Shown here piece after piece: positions 19,010 to 28,803 of a stretch of 64,000 nt of DNA (the stretch's first letter is position 1; every line of letters begins with the position of its first letter). The notes beneath the pieces were generated by a model, which worked only from the letters and a program-made list of their open reading frames with translations, searched no databases and was not told the origin of the DNA. Origin of the DNA: Streptomyces uncialis (lineage in GTDB: Bacteria; Actinomycetota; Actinomycetes; Streptomycetales; Streptomycetaceae); contig NZ_CP109583.1 of assembly GCF_036250755.1 (NCBI RefSeq), positions 2,542,001 to 2,606,000 of the forward strand, in the 5' to 3' direction. The position numbers and the translations under genes are program-made.

Positions 19010-21622
19010 TCAACGCGCCCTGCTGCGTACGGTCATGAGCAGATACGCGCACAGCAGGGCCGTCAGTGACAACGTCAACGCACTCCCGACCGGTTGAACG
19101 ATCATCCGCAGACCCGCCGCGAGATATCGCTCGGTCCCGAACGGCCACATGGTGAGGTCACGCAATCGGGCCGGGAGACCCATCGCGGTGCGCACCGTCG
19201 GCCCCGCCAGCGCCTGCTGCACCGCGGGACCGACAAGCACCGGGACCGCGACGACGGCCGCCAGCCCCGCGGCGGTCGACTTGAAGATCCCGGCCGCGAG
19301 AACCCCTGCCCAGGCGCATCCGATCACCAATGCGCCCCAACTCACTACAAGAGTGGGCCAGTGCGGGGGAACTACGCCAACTTCCTGTCCGTACACGAGG
19401 TGGAGCGCCAGAGCGTCGCAGCCCACGGTGAGCAGTGCGAGGAGCAGCGCGGTCGCCGCCGCGACGGCGAGTTTGGCGCCGAGCAGCCCGAGCCGTCGGG
19501 GGACGTTCCCGCGGTCCACGGCGAGGGCGGGGTGTCGGAACTCGTCGCCGAAGGCCAGCGCGCCGAGCAGTCCCGCCCCCAGGGCGGCGGGCGGCAGCGG
19601 CAGTTGTACGGGCCAGGCCGCCAGCAGTCTGGCGTGGGAGGTGTGACCGTTCCGGGCCAGGAAGAGGGCGAGGACCACCGAGGTGACGAACACCGCCGCG
19701 CCGGTGCGGTAGCCGGCGCCGATCCCGGCGGCACGACGCAGCTCGTACCGCAGCGGCCGAAGGGGAACGCGTACGGAGCGCACGGTGATGGCGGGTGGCA
19801 GCAGCGAGAGATCCGCGCCGCCATCGGGGTACGGGGCGGGGGGGCGGAGGACAGAGGGGCCCGTGGCTGTGGGACGGGGGGCTGTGGGACCCGTGGCCGT
19901 GGGCCGACTCCGGGGTCGTTCGGGGGGCGCGGTGCGGTGGGAGGCAGCTGCCGGGAGAGCGGCGTCCGGTTCGTCGGCGGGGAGCGCGGCGGTGGCCTGC
20001 GGCTGTTCCTGACCCTCGGGGTGGGTCGGCTCGGGGCGAGCGGGCTGGGCGTAGGTGGGCTCTGGATGGGTGGACTCTGGGTGAGCGGGCTCGGGGTAGG
20101 TGGACTCTGGGCAGGCGAGTTCGGCGGGGCCGGGACCTGGGCTTTCAGAATCGGTGGGGACGGGGTTGGGGTCCGTGCGGTCAAGGTCGTCGCGGGCCGG
20201 GAGGTTGCCGTCGGGGCCGGGGTCGGGGTCCGTACGGTAAAGGCCTTCGTGGTCGGGGAGGTTGCGGTCGAGGGCGTGGTCGTTGACGTCCAGGCGGTCA
20301 TGGTCAGGAAGGTGGCGTTCGGGGCCTGGATCGGTGACTGCAAGTCCGTTGGGCTCGAAGGTGGTGTGGTCAGGCCCGGTGGGGTCGGGGGCGGCGGGTA
20401 CGGAGGCGGCGGCCTCAAGTTCGGTGACCGGCGGTTCGACGGTGTCGGATACGGCGCCTTCGAGCCCGATGCCTTCGGGGGCGGCATGGACCGGTACGTG
20501 CGGCACGCCCGGGCCGCCGTCGCTGATGGCCGCGCCGACGGAGTGGGGTGAGCGAGTGTCGACGGCGGAGTCGGTGGCGATGGCCCGGTCGGCGGCGGGG
20601 TCGGGGGCGATGGATGTGGCGGTGGCCGGGTCGGCGGCGGGGTCGGCGGCGATGGATGTGGCGGTGGCCGGGTCGGCGGCGGGGTCGGCGGCGATGAAGG
20701 TGACGGTGGCCCGTTCGGTGGCCGGGTGGGTGTCCGTAGCGCCTCCCGGTCCCATGTCCCCCGTCTCGTCGGCGAGCTGATGGACGAGGATGCCGTGCCG
20801 GTACGCGGCGTCACCGACGTCCGCGCAACTGCTTCCGTACACCGAGAGCCGGTTGCCGCCCTCCTGCACCACCTCGACCGAACGTCTCGCGGAGCGCGCC
20901 TCCTGAGTGATCAGCAGTCCGAGACGGGCGGCGTGCGGGCTGCGTACGGCGACCCTCGGCCGCAGTCGTGTCCTGGCGAAATCTGTCGCTTCCTGATCGG
21001 CGACGACACGCCCCTCCCCCAGCGTCACGACACGGTCCGCGTTCCGGGCCGCCTCCTTGGCGTCGTCCGTCGTGAACAGCACGGTGCCGCCCAGCGATGT
21101 GTGGGCGCGCAGGACGCCATGCAGCCAGGACCGGTCGCGCGCGGAAAGGCCGTGCGTGGGCGCGTCCAGCACCAGCGTGTGCGGGTCCGCGAGCAGGGCG
21201 CAGGCGACCGCGAGACGGCGGTCCAGGGCGCGGGAGAGGATGCCCAACGGCTCGTCACGCTGGCCGACCAGCCCCACGGTCTCCAACACGTCGTCGGCAC
21301 GCTGGATCGTCACCCCGGCGGCCGCGCACAGCATCCTCAAGTGCCCTCGCACCGTACGTGCGGGGTGTCCCGGTACCTCACCGAGGACGACGCCGACCTC
21401 GCGGGCGGGATGGGCGATACGGTGCAGGGGGCGGCCCCGGAAATGGGCGACGCCCCGCCCCCGCTGGAGTTCGAGCATCAGACGCAGGGTCGTCGACTTC
21501 CCCGAACCGGGAACGCCGAGCAGTGCCGTGATCCGGCCCGTCGGAGCCTCGAACGACACGTCGTCGACGGCCGGCGGAGACTCCTTGCGCGGTGTGCTGG
21601 TCAGTCCGATGGCCTGGATCAT
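19010..21622 (-). CDS. ABC ATPase-permease fusion with repetitive linker
   Basis: 870 residues in three parts. Residues 1-290 are an ABC ATPase with Walker A GVPGSGKSTT. The signature is degenerate (LSRALDRR instead of LSGGQ), and the Walker B catalytic Glu is Ala (LVLDAPTHGL). Residues about 290-620 are a disordered, Pro/Asp/Thr-rich linker with a 14-residue repeat (ADPAADPATATSIA) and PESTHPEP-type repeats. Residues about 640-870 hold roughly six membrane segments of an ABC-2-like permease (GAAVFVTSVVLALFL onward). Start ATG 21622 is where the ATPase homology begins; the upstream extension has no support. No separate partner adjoins it, so a homodimer is likely. Substrate unknown. Confidence 0.85.
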   Translation of the reverse strand: MIQAIGLTSTPRKESPPAVDDVSFEAPTGRITALLGVPGSGKSTTLRLMLELQRGRGVAHFRGRPLHRIAHPAREVGVVLGEVPGHPARTVRGHLRMLCAAAGVTIQRADDVLETVGLVGQRDEPLGILSRALDRRLAVACALLADPHTLVLDAPTHGLSARDRSWLHGVLRAHTSLGGTVLFTTDDAKEAARNADRVVTLGEGRVVADQEATDFARTRLRPRVAVRSPHAARLGLLITQEARSARRSVEVVQEGGNRLSVYGSSCADVGDAAYRHGILVHQLADETGDMGPGGATDTHPATERATVTFIAADPAADPATATSIAADPAADPATATSIAPDPAADRAIATDSAVDTRSPHSVGAAISDGGPGVPHVPVHAAPEGIGLEGAVSDTVEPPVTELEAAASVPAAPDPTGPDHTTFEPNGLAVTDPGPERHLPDHDRLDVNDHALDRNLPDHEGLYRTDPDPGPDGNLPARDDLDRTDPNPVPTDSESPGPGPAELACPESTYPEPAHPESTHPEPTYAQPARPEPTHPEGQEQPQATAALPADEPDAALPAAASHRTAPPERPRSRPTATGPTAPRPTATGPSVLRPPAPYPDGGADLSLLPPAITVRSVRVPLRPLRYELRRAAGIGAGYRTGAAVFVTSVVLALFLARNGHTSHARLLAAWPVQLPLPPAALGAGLLGALAFGDEFRHPALAVDRGNVPRRLGLLGAKLAVAAATALLLALLTVGCDALALHLVYGQEVGVVPPHWPTLVVSWGALVIGCAWAGVLAAGIFKSTAAGLAAVVAVPVLVGPAVQQALAGPTVRTAMGLPARLRDLTMWPFGTERYLAAGLRMIVQPVGSALTLSLTALLCAYLLMTVRSRAR
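20599..20698. repeat. 42-bp in-frame tandem repeat inside the ABC fusion gene
   Basis: Two near-identical 42-base units (20599-20640, 20641-20682) and a partial third, coding for a 14-residue repeat in the linker. The period is a multiple of three, so copy number can vary without breaking the frame. Confidence 0.75.
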
Positions 21623-21863
21623 CGCTTCTCTCACGGGAGGGGCGACCGTCTCGGCGGCGGGGGCCGTCAGCCGAGCGAGGCCGTCCGCCGGGCGGGGACG
21701 GACGACCCCGTGGATACCCCAGCAAGATAGCGCGACATTCCAGACTTTTCGGGCATCGACCACCGTTGAGTGTTGCCCCGGTAGCCGATCAGGAACGTAC
21801 AGAACCGGTCAGGGCCCATCGTCACCCGAACCTCGCCGTCTGCGGCGGCCGGCCTCAGGACGC

Positions 21864-22625
21864 TCAGACCTCCGGTCGCAGCATCGGCGGATTGAGGAGT
21901 GTGGCGCCGCCCGCGCGGAACAACTGCGCGGGACGACCCCCCTGGCGCGTGGTCGTGCCACCCGTCGGAACGAGGAAGCCGGGTGTTCCGGTCACCTTGC
22001 GATGGAAGTTCCGGGGGTCCAGGGCCACGCCCCAGACGGCCTCATAAACCCTGCGCAGCTCCCCCACGGTGAACTCCGGTGTGCAGAAGGCGGTGGCGAG
22101 CGACGAGTACTCGATCTTCGACTTGGCGCGCTCCACCCCGTCGGTCAGGATCCTCGCGTGGTCGAAGGCCAGTGGAGCGGCCTGCTCCCCTTCGCGCCCG
22201 TATCCCCCTGAGGCGAGAAGCTCCTCCACAGGAGCCCAGCGTGCGTTGCTCGCGTCGCCGCCCGCGCGGGGCGCGGGCAGATCGGGCGCGAGGGCGAGAT
22301 GCGCGACACTGACCACCCGCATCCGGGGGTCCCGCTGAGGGTCGCCATAGGTCGCGAGCTGTTCGAGATGCGCACCTTGGGCCTGTGTCGGGGTCGACGG
22401 ATCATGAGCGGAGAGCCCGGTCTCCTCGACGAGCTCCCTCGCCGCGGCCAACGACAGATCCTCATCGGCACGCACGAACCCGCCGGGGAGCGCCCAACGC
22501 CCCTGGAACGGCGCCTCACCGCGCCGCACCGCCAACGCGCACAGGGCGTCGCGCCGCACGGTCAGTACCACCAGGTCGACGGTGACGGCGAAGGGCGGGA
22601 AAGCTGACGGGTCGTAGGGCGGCAT
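21864..22625 (-). CDS. NUDIX-domain regulator (NrtR-like) with C-terminal winged helix
   Basis: 253 residues. The N-terminal half is a NUDIX fold with a complete box: GGFVRADEDLSLAAARELVE then ETGL, which fits GX5EX7REUXEEXGU. The C-terminal half (FTVGELRRVYEAVWG, then NFHRKVTGTPGFL) is the winged helix seen in NrtR-type regulators that bind ADP-ribose or related nucleotides. It is therefore either a regulator of NAD-type metabolism or a NUDIX hydrolase with a helix-turn-helix. I prefer ATG 22625: a TATGAT -10 lies 7 bases upstream, which would give a leaderless transcript. ATG 22637 is in frame but overlaps that -10. Confidence 0.82.
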   Translation of the reverse strand: MPPYDPSAFPPFAVTVDLVVLTVRRDALCALAVRRGEAPFQGRWALPGGFVRADEDLSLAAARELVEETGLSAHDPSTPTQAQGAHLEQLATYGDPQRDPRMRVVSVAHLALAPDLPAPRAGGDASNARWAPVEELLASGGYGREGEQAAPLAFDHARILTDGVERAKSKIEYSSLATAFCTPEFTVGELRRVYEAVWGVALDPRNFHRKVTGTPGFLVPTGGTTTRQGGRPAQLFRAGGATLLNPPMLRPEV

Positions 22626-22632
22626 GCTCGTG

Positions 22633-22654
22633 ATCATAGTCGTCTGCCTGACGA
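22633..22654 (-). promoter_or_regulatory. Promoter -10 and palindromic operator of the NUDIX regulator
   Basis: The 15-bp palindrome TCGTCAGGCAGACGA (22640-22654, minus strand) ends 1 base before a TATGAT -10 element (22633-22638). A repressor bound there would block the promoter, which suggests autoregulation. No consensus for this family in Streptomyces is known to me. Confidence 0.45.
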
Positions 22655-22859
22655 TAAACACTCCCTCGCCGAGCCACCGACCGATTCGTTCGCAATCCCT
22701 GGCCACGCCGGGGCGCCACCCGGATCGCCCGCCCGGTGCGCCCACCTGCGCGGCGAACCGCCCGGCGCCGGTGCCGCCCGGGCCCTGAGCACGTTCGGGC
22801 TGCGAACCCGGGCCATGATCGGCACAGGCGCTTGAGGCGCGCCCGGAGTGTTGGTGCCC

Positions 22860-24545
22860 TCATCGCTGCCTCCGGCTACCGCCCGACCGGGCCGGGCGGC
22901 CGCCGGGACGGGTGGACGGCCCCTTGGGACGCGGGCCGCGGGCTCCTCCGGCCGCCCGCTGCCGGGCATTGGCTCGCCGGAGGGCGGCCCCGGTCCGCGA
23001 CGACCTCAGGGCGGTGGCCCCCACGGCGGGCAGGACGGGGCGGGAGGAGCCCATGCCCTCGGCGGCCTCGGCCTCACGCTCGACCGCTGTCAGCTCACGG
23101 TTCGTGGCTGTCAGCTCTTGGCCCGCGGCTGTCAGCTCGCCGTCCGCACCTGTGGCCTCGTCGTCCACGCCTGACGGCTCATGGCCAACAGCCGCCGACT
23201 GGCGATCCTCGGCCCCGGCCCCAGCCTCAGCCCCGGCAGCGGCAGCGGCAGCGGCAGCGGCAGCGGCAGCGGCAGCGCGCTCCTCGGCCGCCGCTTCGCG
23301 TTCGGCTCGACCCCGCCTGATGCACTCGCGGATCGCCTCGGCCCCGAGCCCTTCGTTGCATGCCGTGTGCAGCAGCAAGGCGAACAGGTAGTCGGGGTCG
23401 GCAGCGAGTGCCATGGCCAGCGCCTCACGCGCCTCCAGATTGTCGCCCGTCGACCAGGCGGCCCAGCCCGCGAGGGCCAGTGGCGCCGCGGCGTGATCGC
23501 CGTACGGGCCGACGCAGCGACGGGCCAGCGCCCGCCAGAGCCTGAGGGCGAGCTCCGCGTCCGTTCCCTCCATCCACTCCGCGGCCTCGTCGCGGGTCTC
23601 GCGGTCCTGGAGTCCGACGATGAGCGCCGCCGCCTCGTCATGGGTGAGCAGTGCGTCGTCCTGGTCGTCCATGTCCATCCGGCCGGGAGTCGTGGGCCGG
23701 TCGGCCAGGCGGACCATCGCACGGCGGGCCAGATCGAGTGTCGCGGTGGTCACGGCCGGTCGGCTCGTCTCATCGTCGATCCTCGGTCGGAGCGTGCGAC
23801 GTGCCGCGTCGAGCGCGGCTTCCTGCTCGGGGGCGGCGCCGTCCTTCGGCCGCAGCCGGGCCTGGAACTCCTTCAACGATCCGCGTACCTGAAGTCCGGC
23901 GTAGGTCGCCGCCGCGGCCAGCGCGGAGGAGCCCGGCAGTCCCATGGACGTCCCCTCGGGCGGGCAGCATCCACCCGGGCAGCAGTAGGACCAGAAGCGA
24001 CCGTCGGAGATGCACAGGGCCTCGACCACCGGCACCCCGAAGTCACCGCACGAGGTGCGCAGAAGCTGGACGAAGAGCTGAAGCCGGTCGCGCACGCGCC
24101 GGCCTGTCTCGCCCTCCGTCGGCTCCTTGCAGACGAAGACGACGATGGCGTCGGACTTGTCCCCGCGGTGCTCGCCTCCGATGATCAGGGACCGCGCCAG
24201 CTGGCGTGCCACGGCCGGCCAGTCCTCGGCTCGGGCGGGGATTCCGAGGCGGACGCGACCGCCGAAGCGTCCGTAGCCGTCCCGCTGGCGGAGCCCCAGC
24301 AGGACGACGCAGTCCTCCGGGCGGTAACCGAGGATGTAGGGCAGCGCGTCCGCCAGCTCCGAGGCGGATCGCACCTTGATCGGGGTGTCCGGCTCGGGGC
24401 AGTCGATCGGGTCGACCGCGCCATCGAGGTCAGGGACACCGGGTCCGCCGGGGTGAGCGCCGTGCGCCGGGCGGGATACCGGGGTCGGTCCGTGCGGGTC
24501 CGGCTGGTGCTCGGCGGGACCGGTTGCTCCGTTGTGGTTCGTCAT
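22860..24545 (-). CDS. DUF4192 domain protein
   Basis: 561 residues. The DUF4192 core spans about 55-420 and starts [20 protein letters not shown], followed by [10 protein letters not shown], which is diagnostic. A cysteine cluster ([12 protein letters not shown]) lies near residue 200. The tail holds a run of more than ten alanines and then low-complexity, basic sequence ending [12 protein letters not shown]. The family is common in actinobacteria and its function is unknown. No membrane segment. It is divergent from the RecQ-type helicase gene with only 134 bases between; DnaA-like boxes lie in that gap. Confidence 0.88.
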   Translation of the reverse strand: MTNHNGATGPAEHQPDPHGPTPVSRPAHGAHPGGPGVPDLDGAVDPIDCPEPDTPIKVRSASELADALPYILGYRPEDCVVLLGLRQRDGYGRFGGRVRLGIPARAEDWPAVARQLARSLIIGGEHRGDKSDAIVVFVCKEPTEGETGRRVRDRLQLFVQLLRTSCGDFGVPVVEALCISDGRFWSYCCPGGCCPPEGTSMGLPGSSALAAAATYAGLQVRGSLKEFQARLRPKDGAAPEQEAALDAARRTLRPRIDDETSRPAVTTATLDLARRAMVRLADRPTTPGRMDMDDQDDALLTHDEAAALIVGLQDRETRDEAAEWMEGTDAELALRLWRALARRCVGPYGDHAAAPLALAGWAAWSTGDNLEAREALAMALAADPDYLFALLLHTACNEGLGAEAIRECIRRGRAEREAAAEERAAAAAAAAAAAAAAGAEAGAGAEDRQSAAVGHEPSGVDDEATGADGELTAAGQELTATNRELTAVEREAEAAEGMGSSRPVLPAVGATALRSSRTGAALRRANARQRAAGGARGPRPKGPSTRPGGRPARSGGSRRQR

Positions 24546-24585
24546 GTGGCGACCATCTCGCGGAACTCAAGATTCCGGTTCTGCC

Positions 24586-24627
24586 TGTGGATAACCCACG
24601 ACAGGGACACGACATTACTTGTCCACA
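24586..24627. promoter_or_regulatory. Inverted pair of DnaA boxes in the DUF4192-recQ promoter region
   Basis: TGTGGATAA at 24586-24594 is the complement of the classical box TTATCCACA. TTGTCCACA at 24619-24627 is the preferred Streptomyces box. They face each other 24 bases apart, and the arms CCTGTGGA/TCCACAGG extend the symmetry. Confidence 0.6.
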
Positions 24628-24679
24628 GGTCAGGGAGGTGTGGTCGCGCGATGTCGGACCCATCAGGTTGCATGGGGGC

Positions 24680-26863
24680 ATGAACAACGAAGACCTGCGT
24701 ACAGCGGCGGACACCGTCCTCTCCCGGCTCGTCGGCGACCCGGCCGCCCGGCTGCGCGGGGACCAGTGGCGCGCCATCGAAGCGCTGGTCGCCGACAGAC
24801 GCCGGGCCTTGGTGGTGCAGCGCACCGGCTGGGGCAAGTCCGCGGTGTATTTCGTCGCGACCGCGCTGCTGCGGGAACGCGGCGGCGGCCCGACGGTGAT
24901 CGTCTCCCCCCTGCTGGCGCTCATGCGAAACCAGGTGGAGGCCGCGGCACGTGCGGGTATCCACGCCCGCACGATCAATTCGTCGAACCCGGAGGAGTGG
25001 TCGACCGTCCAGGCCGAGATCGGCGCGGGCACCGTCGATGTCCTCCTGGTGAGCCCCGAGCGGCTGAACAACCCCGATTTCCGGGACAACGTCCTGCCCG
25101 AGCTGGCCGCGGCGACCGGACTCCTGGTGGTCGACGAGGCGCACTGCATCTCGGACTGGGGGCACGACTTCCGGCCGGACTACCGACGGCTACGGACGAT
25201 GCTGGCCGACCTGCCGTCCGGCGTACCGGTCCTGGCCACGACGGCGACGGCGAACGCCCGGGTGACCGCGGACGTCGCCGAGCAGCTCGGCACCGGCGGG
25301 CACCCGTCCGCGCCGGGTTCCAAGGAGGGCGAGGGGGCGCTGGTGCTCCGAGGCCCGCTGGACCGGTCGAGCCTGAGCCTGAGCGTCCTCGAACTGCCCG
25401 ACGCGGCCCACCGTCTCGCCTGGCTCGCCGAGCACCTGGACAACCTGCCGGGCTCAGGAATCATCTACACCCTGACCGTCGCGGCCGCCGAGGAGGTCAC
25501 CGCCTACCTCCGTCAGCGCGGGCACATCGTGGCCCCGTACACCGGCAAGACGGAGAACGCCGACCGCCAGCAGGCGGAGGACGATCTGCTGGCCAACCGC
25601 GTCAAGGCACTGGTCGCCACCTCCGCCCTCGGGATGGGCTTCGACAAACCGGATCTCGGATTCGTGGTCCACCTCGGCTCCCCCGCCTCCCCCATCGCCT
25701 ACTACCAGCAGGTCGGACGCGCGGGCCGAGGCGTCGAGCACGCGGAGGTGCTGTTGCTGCCGGGCAAGGAGGACGAGGCGATCTGGCAGTACTTCGCCTC
25801 GCTGGCCTTCCCCTCCGAGGACCAGGTCCGCCGCACGCTGGACGTCCTCGCGGCAGCCGGGCGGCCCCTCTCACTACCCGCGCTGGAGCCCTTGGTCGAA
25901 CTGCGGCGCAACCGCTTGGAGACGATGCTGAAGGTCCTGGACGTGGACGGCGCGGTGCGGCGCGTGAAGGGCGGCTGGATCTCCACCGGTGAACCCTGGG
26001 CGTACGACAGCGAGCGCTACGCGTGGGTGAGCAAGCAGCGATCGGCCGAACAGGAGGCGATGCGGGAGTACGTACGGACCACGGGATGCCGCATGGAGTT
26101 CCTCCGCCGTCAGCTGGACGACGAGGAAGCAGCGCCTTGTGGCCGGTGCGACAACTGCGCGGGCGGCCGGTTCAGCGCGGAGGTCTCCGGCTCCTCGCTC
26201 GACTCCGCGCGTGACGAGCTGCGCCGCCCCGGTGCTGAGGTGGAACCCCGCCGGATGTGGCCCACGGGGCTGTCCGCCGTGGGGATCACGCTCAAGGGCC
26301 GCATCCCCGCGACCGAGCAGGCCTCGACCGGGCGTGCGCTGGGCCGGCTCTCCGACATCGGCTGGGGCAACCGGCTCCGTCCCATGCTTGCTCCGGACGC
26401 GCCGGACGGGCCGATCCCGGACGATGTGGCACAGGCCGTGGTGGAGGTTCTCGCCGACTGGGCCAAGGGGCCGGGCGGCTGGGCCTCCAAGGCTCCCGAC
26501 GCGATGCCCCGCCCCGTCGGCGTGGTGACGATGACCTCGCGCGCCAAGCCCGGTCTGATCCACTCACTGGGTGCCCGTATCGCCGACGTAGGGCGCCTCC
26601 CCCTGCTGGGCACCATCGAGTACGCCCCGGGACACGAACCCGCTCATGTCCCCAGGAGCAACAGCGCCCAGCGGCTCAGGGTCCTCGACGGCGCGCTGGT
26701 CCTGCCGCCGGAGCTGTCCGTGGCGTTGAAGGCCGCGGAGGGCCCCGTCCTGCTGGTGGACGATCAGACGGACACCGGCTGGACGCTCGCCGTGGCCGCG
26801 CGACTGCTCAGACGTGCGGGGGCGTCGGCGGTGCTGCCGCTGGTGCTGGCGGTGCAGGGCTGA
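24680..26863 (+). CDS. RecQ-family DNA helicase with phosphoribosyltransferase-like tail
   Basis: 727 residues. Helicase motifs: Walker A variant [12 protein letters not shown], motif [22 protein letters not shown], motif [10 protein letters not shown]. The RecQ zinc site is reduced to CGRCDNC plus an upstream Cys (GCRME). The last third (about 540-727) is not HRDC. It ends with [14 protein letters not shown] at 691-704, which matches the PRPP-binding loop of type I phosphoribosyltransferases. It would unwind DNA 3'-5' if typical of RecQ. The role of the tail is unknown. Start ATG 24680 fits the family N-terminus. A DnaA-box pair sits about 50-95 bases upstream. Confidence 0.9.
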   Translation: MNNEDLRTAADTVLSRLVGDPAARLRGDQWRAIEALVADRRRALVVQRTGWGKSAVYFVATALLRERGGGPTVIVSPLLALMRNQVEAAARAGIHARTINSSNPEEWSTVQAEIGAGTVDVLLVSPERLNNPDFRDNVLPELAAATGLLVVDEAHCISDWGHDFRPDYRRLRTMLADLPSGVPVLATTATANARVTADVAEQLGTGGHPSAPGSKEGEGALVLRGPLDRSSLSLSVLELPDAAHRLAWLAEHLDNLPGSGIIYTLTVAAAEEVTAYLRQRGHIVAPYTGKTENADRQQAEDDLLANRVKALVATSALGMGFDKPDLGFVVHLGSPASPIAYYQQVGRAGRGVEHAEVLLLPGKEDEAIWQYFASLAFPSEDQVRRTLDVLAAAGRPLSLPALEPLVELRRNRLETMLKVLDVDGAVRRVKGGWISTGEPWAYDSERYAWVSKQRSAEQEAMREYVRTTGCRMEFLRRQLDDEEAAPCGRCDNCAGGRFSAEVSGSSLDSARDELRRPGAEVEPRRMWPTGLSAVGITLKGRIPATEQASTGRALGRLSDIGWGNRLRPMLAPDAPDGPIPDDVAQAVVEVLADWAKGPGGWASKAPDAMPRPVGVVTMTSRAKPGLIHSLGARIADVGRLPLLGTIEYAPGHEPAHVPRSNSAQRLRVLDGALVLPPELSVALKAAEGPVLLVDDQTDTGWTLAVAARLLRRAGASAVLPLVLAVQG

Positions 26864-27179
26864 CCTGCGTTCCCGGCGGGCGAGCAGCCTTTGGGGCGCG
26901 TTGCCCCGGCGCACGGCGTCACGGGTGACGGTGGGATGCGATCATGGGAAACGACGGGTGGACACGTCGCCCCGAGATCTTCGGGTGAGGGATATAAGCG
27001 ACGAATGGCAACACATGGGTCGACAGTCCCAATTGCTCGTTGCCGCAAGCCAATACGACGGGAAGAATTGGCATTGCTCCCCTGCGGCTCGCCCGTCACC
27101 CAAGAGGGTTTCGCCGTGGTGCGCTCCCCCACGTCCGACCCCGCCCCCAGTGTGTGGGCGCGTAGCCGAAGGGAGGGCC
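26864..27179. other. 316-base gap before an unknown gene
   Basis: No gene. An AT-richer segment (about 26985-27085) includes arms CCAATT/AATTGG around 27030 and 27068 that could form a stem or operator for the next gene. No clear promoter hexamers. Confidence 0.4.
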
Positions 27180-27821
27180 GTGACCTTCGGATTCGCTCCG
27201 TCCAAGGCGGCATCGATGTCTGCGTCCCCGACGCGTGCAAACATGCCGACCGACGCCGCCAACCAACTCGCCCGGATGCTCGAACCCGCCGAATGGGCAG
27301 AGGCCGGGATTCCGCTGTTGCGCAATCCGCGCGAGGTCGTCAGCGGGCTCCACGCCCGACACCGTCCGACACCCGCCACGGCGGTCGTCGCGGTCCTCGA
27401 CCCGGATGAACGGCTCAACGCCAGCGCGTCGTTCACCCGCCGCGCCCCGACGGCGGACGGGTGGGTGTTCCGCAATGCCCTGCTCGCCCAGCTCCGCCGG
27501 GTGATCCCGCACGATCTCCGGCGCCGCACCCCGGTCCGGACCGCGGTGTTGCTCTACTGCCGGGACGGAGACGCCCGCTGGACCGAGGAGGACGGTGCCT
27601 GGATGTGGGGATTGCGCGACGCGTGCACCCTGCATGGATTGCGTTGCGGGGCGTACATCACGCTGACCCGTGACGGATGGCAGGTTCTCGGTGAGGGCCG
27701 AGGCGGCCGTCGCCCGAGTTCCCTGTCGTCGTCGCAGGACTTCGTCACGGATCTCGCTCCGCCTCAGCCACGAGCCGGTGGCGCCGCTTCGGATCTGCTG
27801 CGCCGCGCGGCGGCCCGCTGA
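27180..27821 (+). CDS. Conserved hypothetical protein, unknown function
   Basis: 213 residues beginning VTFGFAPSKAASMSASPTRA. The body (LARMLEPAEWAEAGIPLLRNPREVVSGLH, then TPATAVVAVLDPDERLNASA) looks like a compact alpha/beta soluble domain, with a Trp-rich segment WTEEDGAWMWGLRDACTLHGL and a disordered tail. No catalytic motif, membrane segment or signal peptide. GTG 27180 was chosen because AAGGGAGG lies 3 bases upstream; an internal ATG near codon 13 is an alternative. It is co-directional with the RecQ gene and I think it is conserved beside it in Streptomyces, so a linked role is possible but unproven. Confidence 0.75.
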   Translation: MTFGFAPSKAASMSASPTRANMPTDAANQLARMLEPAEWAEAGIPLLRNPREVVSGLHARHRPTPATAVVAVLDPDERLNASASFTRRAPTADGWVFRNALLAQLRRVIPHDLRRRTPVRTAVLLYCRDGDARWTEEDGAWMWGLRDACTLHGLRCGAYITLTRDGWQVLGEGRGGRRPSSLSSSQDFVTDLAPPQPRAGGAASDLLRRAAAR

Positions 27822-28014
27822 GACCGCGACAACCAGGGCGGTGAGGCCTCCGAGCACGGCGACCTCACCCGCCCACCAGGTCGTGGACCCGAGGGAACCG
27901 CGCGGGCACCCGAAGGACGCGAGGCAAGGCACATATCCGGCCACAGCCGATCAACGAGCGCATCGGGCCCGGCCGCGCCGTCGCACGGAACCCGGGAGTC
28001 ACACACGTACAGCT

Positions 28015-28063
28015 GGTTCCGGTGTCCGCACCCGGCGAATTCCCGGGTGCGGACACCGGAACC
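28015..28063. terminator. Long bidirectional hairpin between convergent genes
   Basis: 21-base arms (GGTTCCGGTGTCCGCACCCG plus one G, and its complement) pair perfectly around a 7-base loop containing GAATT. It ends 2 bases before the stop codon of the minus-strand gene. Confidence 0.85.
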
Positions 28064-28065
28064 GG

Positions 28066-28785
28066 TCAGACGCCGACGCCCAGGATCGCGTTGACGCGCT
28101 GGGCCTCACCGCAGACGATGAGCAGAGCGCCCGCCTTGGCCAAGGCCAGCGGCAGGGCGGTCGCGGCGACGGAGTCGGCACCGCCGTTGACAGCGGCGAC
28201 CACGACCGGCCGGGACGCGGCCCGGTCGAGGGCAGCCGCGTCGGCGTAGAAGACATCCTCGCCCGCGTCGTGCTGTGCCCAGTAGGCGTGCTCACCGAAC
28301 GACAACTCGTGCGCGGCCCAGGGATGCGGATCGCCGGTGGTGATCACCAGGATCTCACTCGGGGTCCGACCGGAGTCGAGCAGCAGGTCGACGGCTTCCT
28401 CAGCGGCGTCCAGCGCACCCTCGGCCGAGGCCGGGATGAGCTGGAGCTGAGGAGTGGCCGACGCCCGGGAAGCGGGTGCGGGGGCCGACTGCCCGGGAAC
28501 GGCGGCAGTCGCGACCGGGGCGGACGGCCCCGGCTCGGCGGTCGACGACTCGCGCGGCGTGCGCTGCGCGGGTGGCGTGGGCCGCAGCGGACCCGGACGG
28601 CCGGGGCGAGGTGGCGCCACGGGACGAGGACCGGGTACGGGACGAGGGGTCGGCGCGGTACGGCCGCTGGCCGGAGTGGCGCGGGGACCCTGGGCACTCT
28701 CGTGAATCTGAGGCTCCTCGGGAATGAGAGGAATGAACTGATATCTAACGAACGCCGGTGCGGCTCGCGTCGGCGGGTGGCACAT
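28066..28785 (-). CDS. Hypothetical protein downstream of rnhB
   Basis: 239 residues. Residues about 30-110 are Pro/Arg/Ala-rich and disordered. The C-terminal half (PQLQLIPASAEGALDAAEEAVDLLLDSGR, then ILVITTGDPHPWAAHE and VVVAAVNGGADSVAATALPLALAKAGALLIVCG) looks like a Rossmann-type or helicase-associated alpha/beta domain, as found at the end of some UvrD/RecQ-like proteins. No motif identifies an activity. The ATG at 28785 is 18 bases past the rnhB stop, so the two genes probably share a transcript. No strong ribosome binding site is visible. Confidence 0.7.
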   Translation of the reverse strand: MCHPPTRAAPAFVRYQFIPLIPEEPQIHESAQGPRATPASGRTAPTPRPVPGPRPVAPPRPGRPGPLRPTPPAQRTPRESSTAEPGPSAPVATAAVPGQSAPAPASRASATPQLQLIPASAEGALDAAEEAVDLLLDSGRTPSEILVITTGDPHPWAAHELSFGEHAYWAQHDAGEDVFYADAAALDRAASRPVVVAAVNGGADSVAATALPLALAKAGALLIVCGEAQRVNAILGVGV

Positions 28786-28803
28786 GAGTGCGAGCGAGAA
28801 CGA

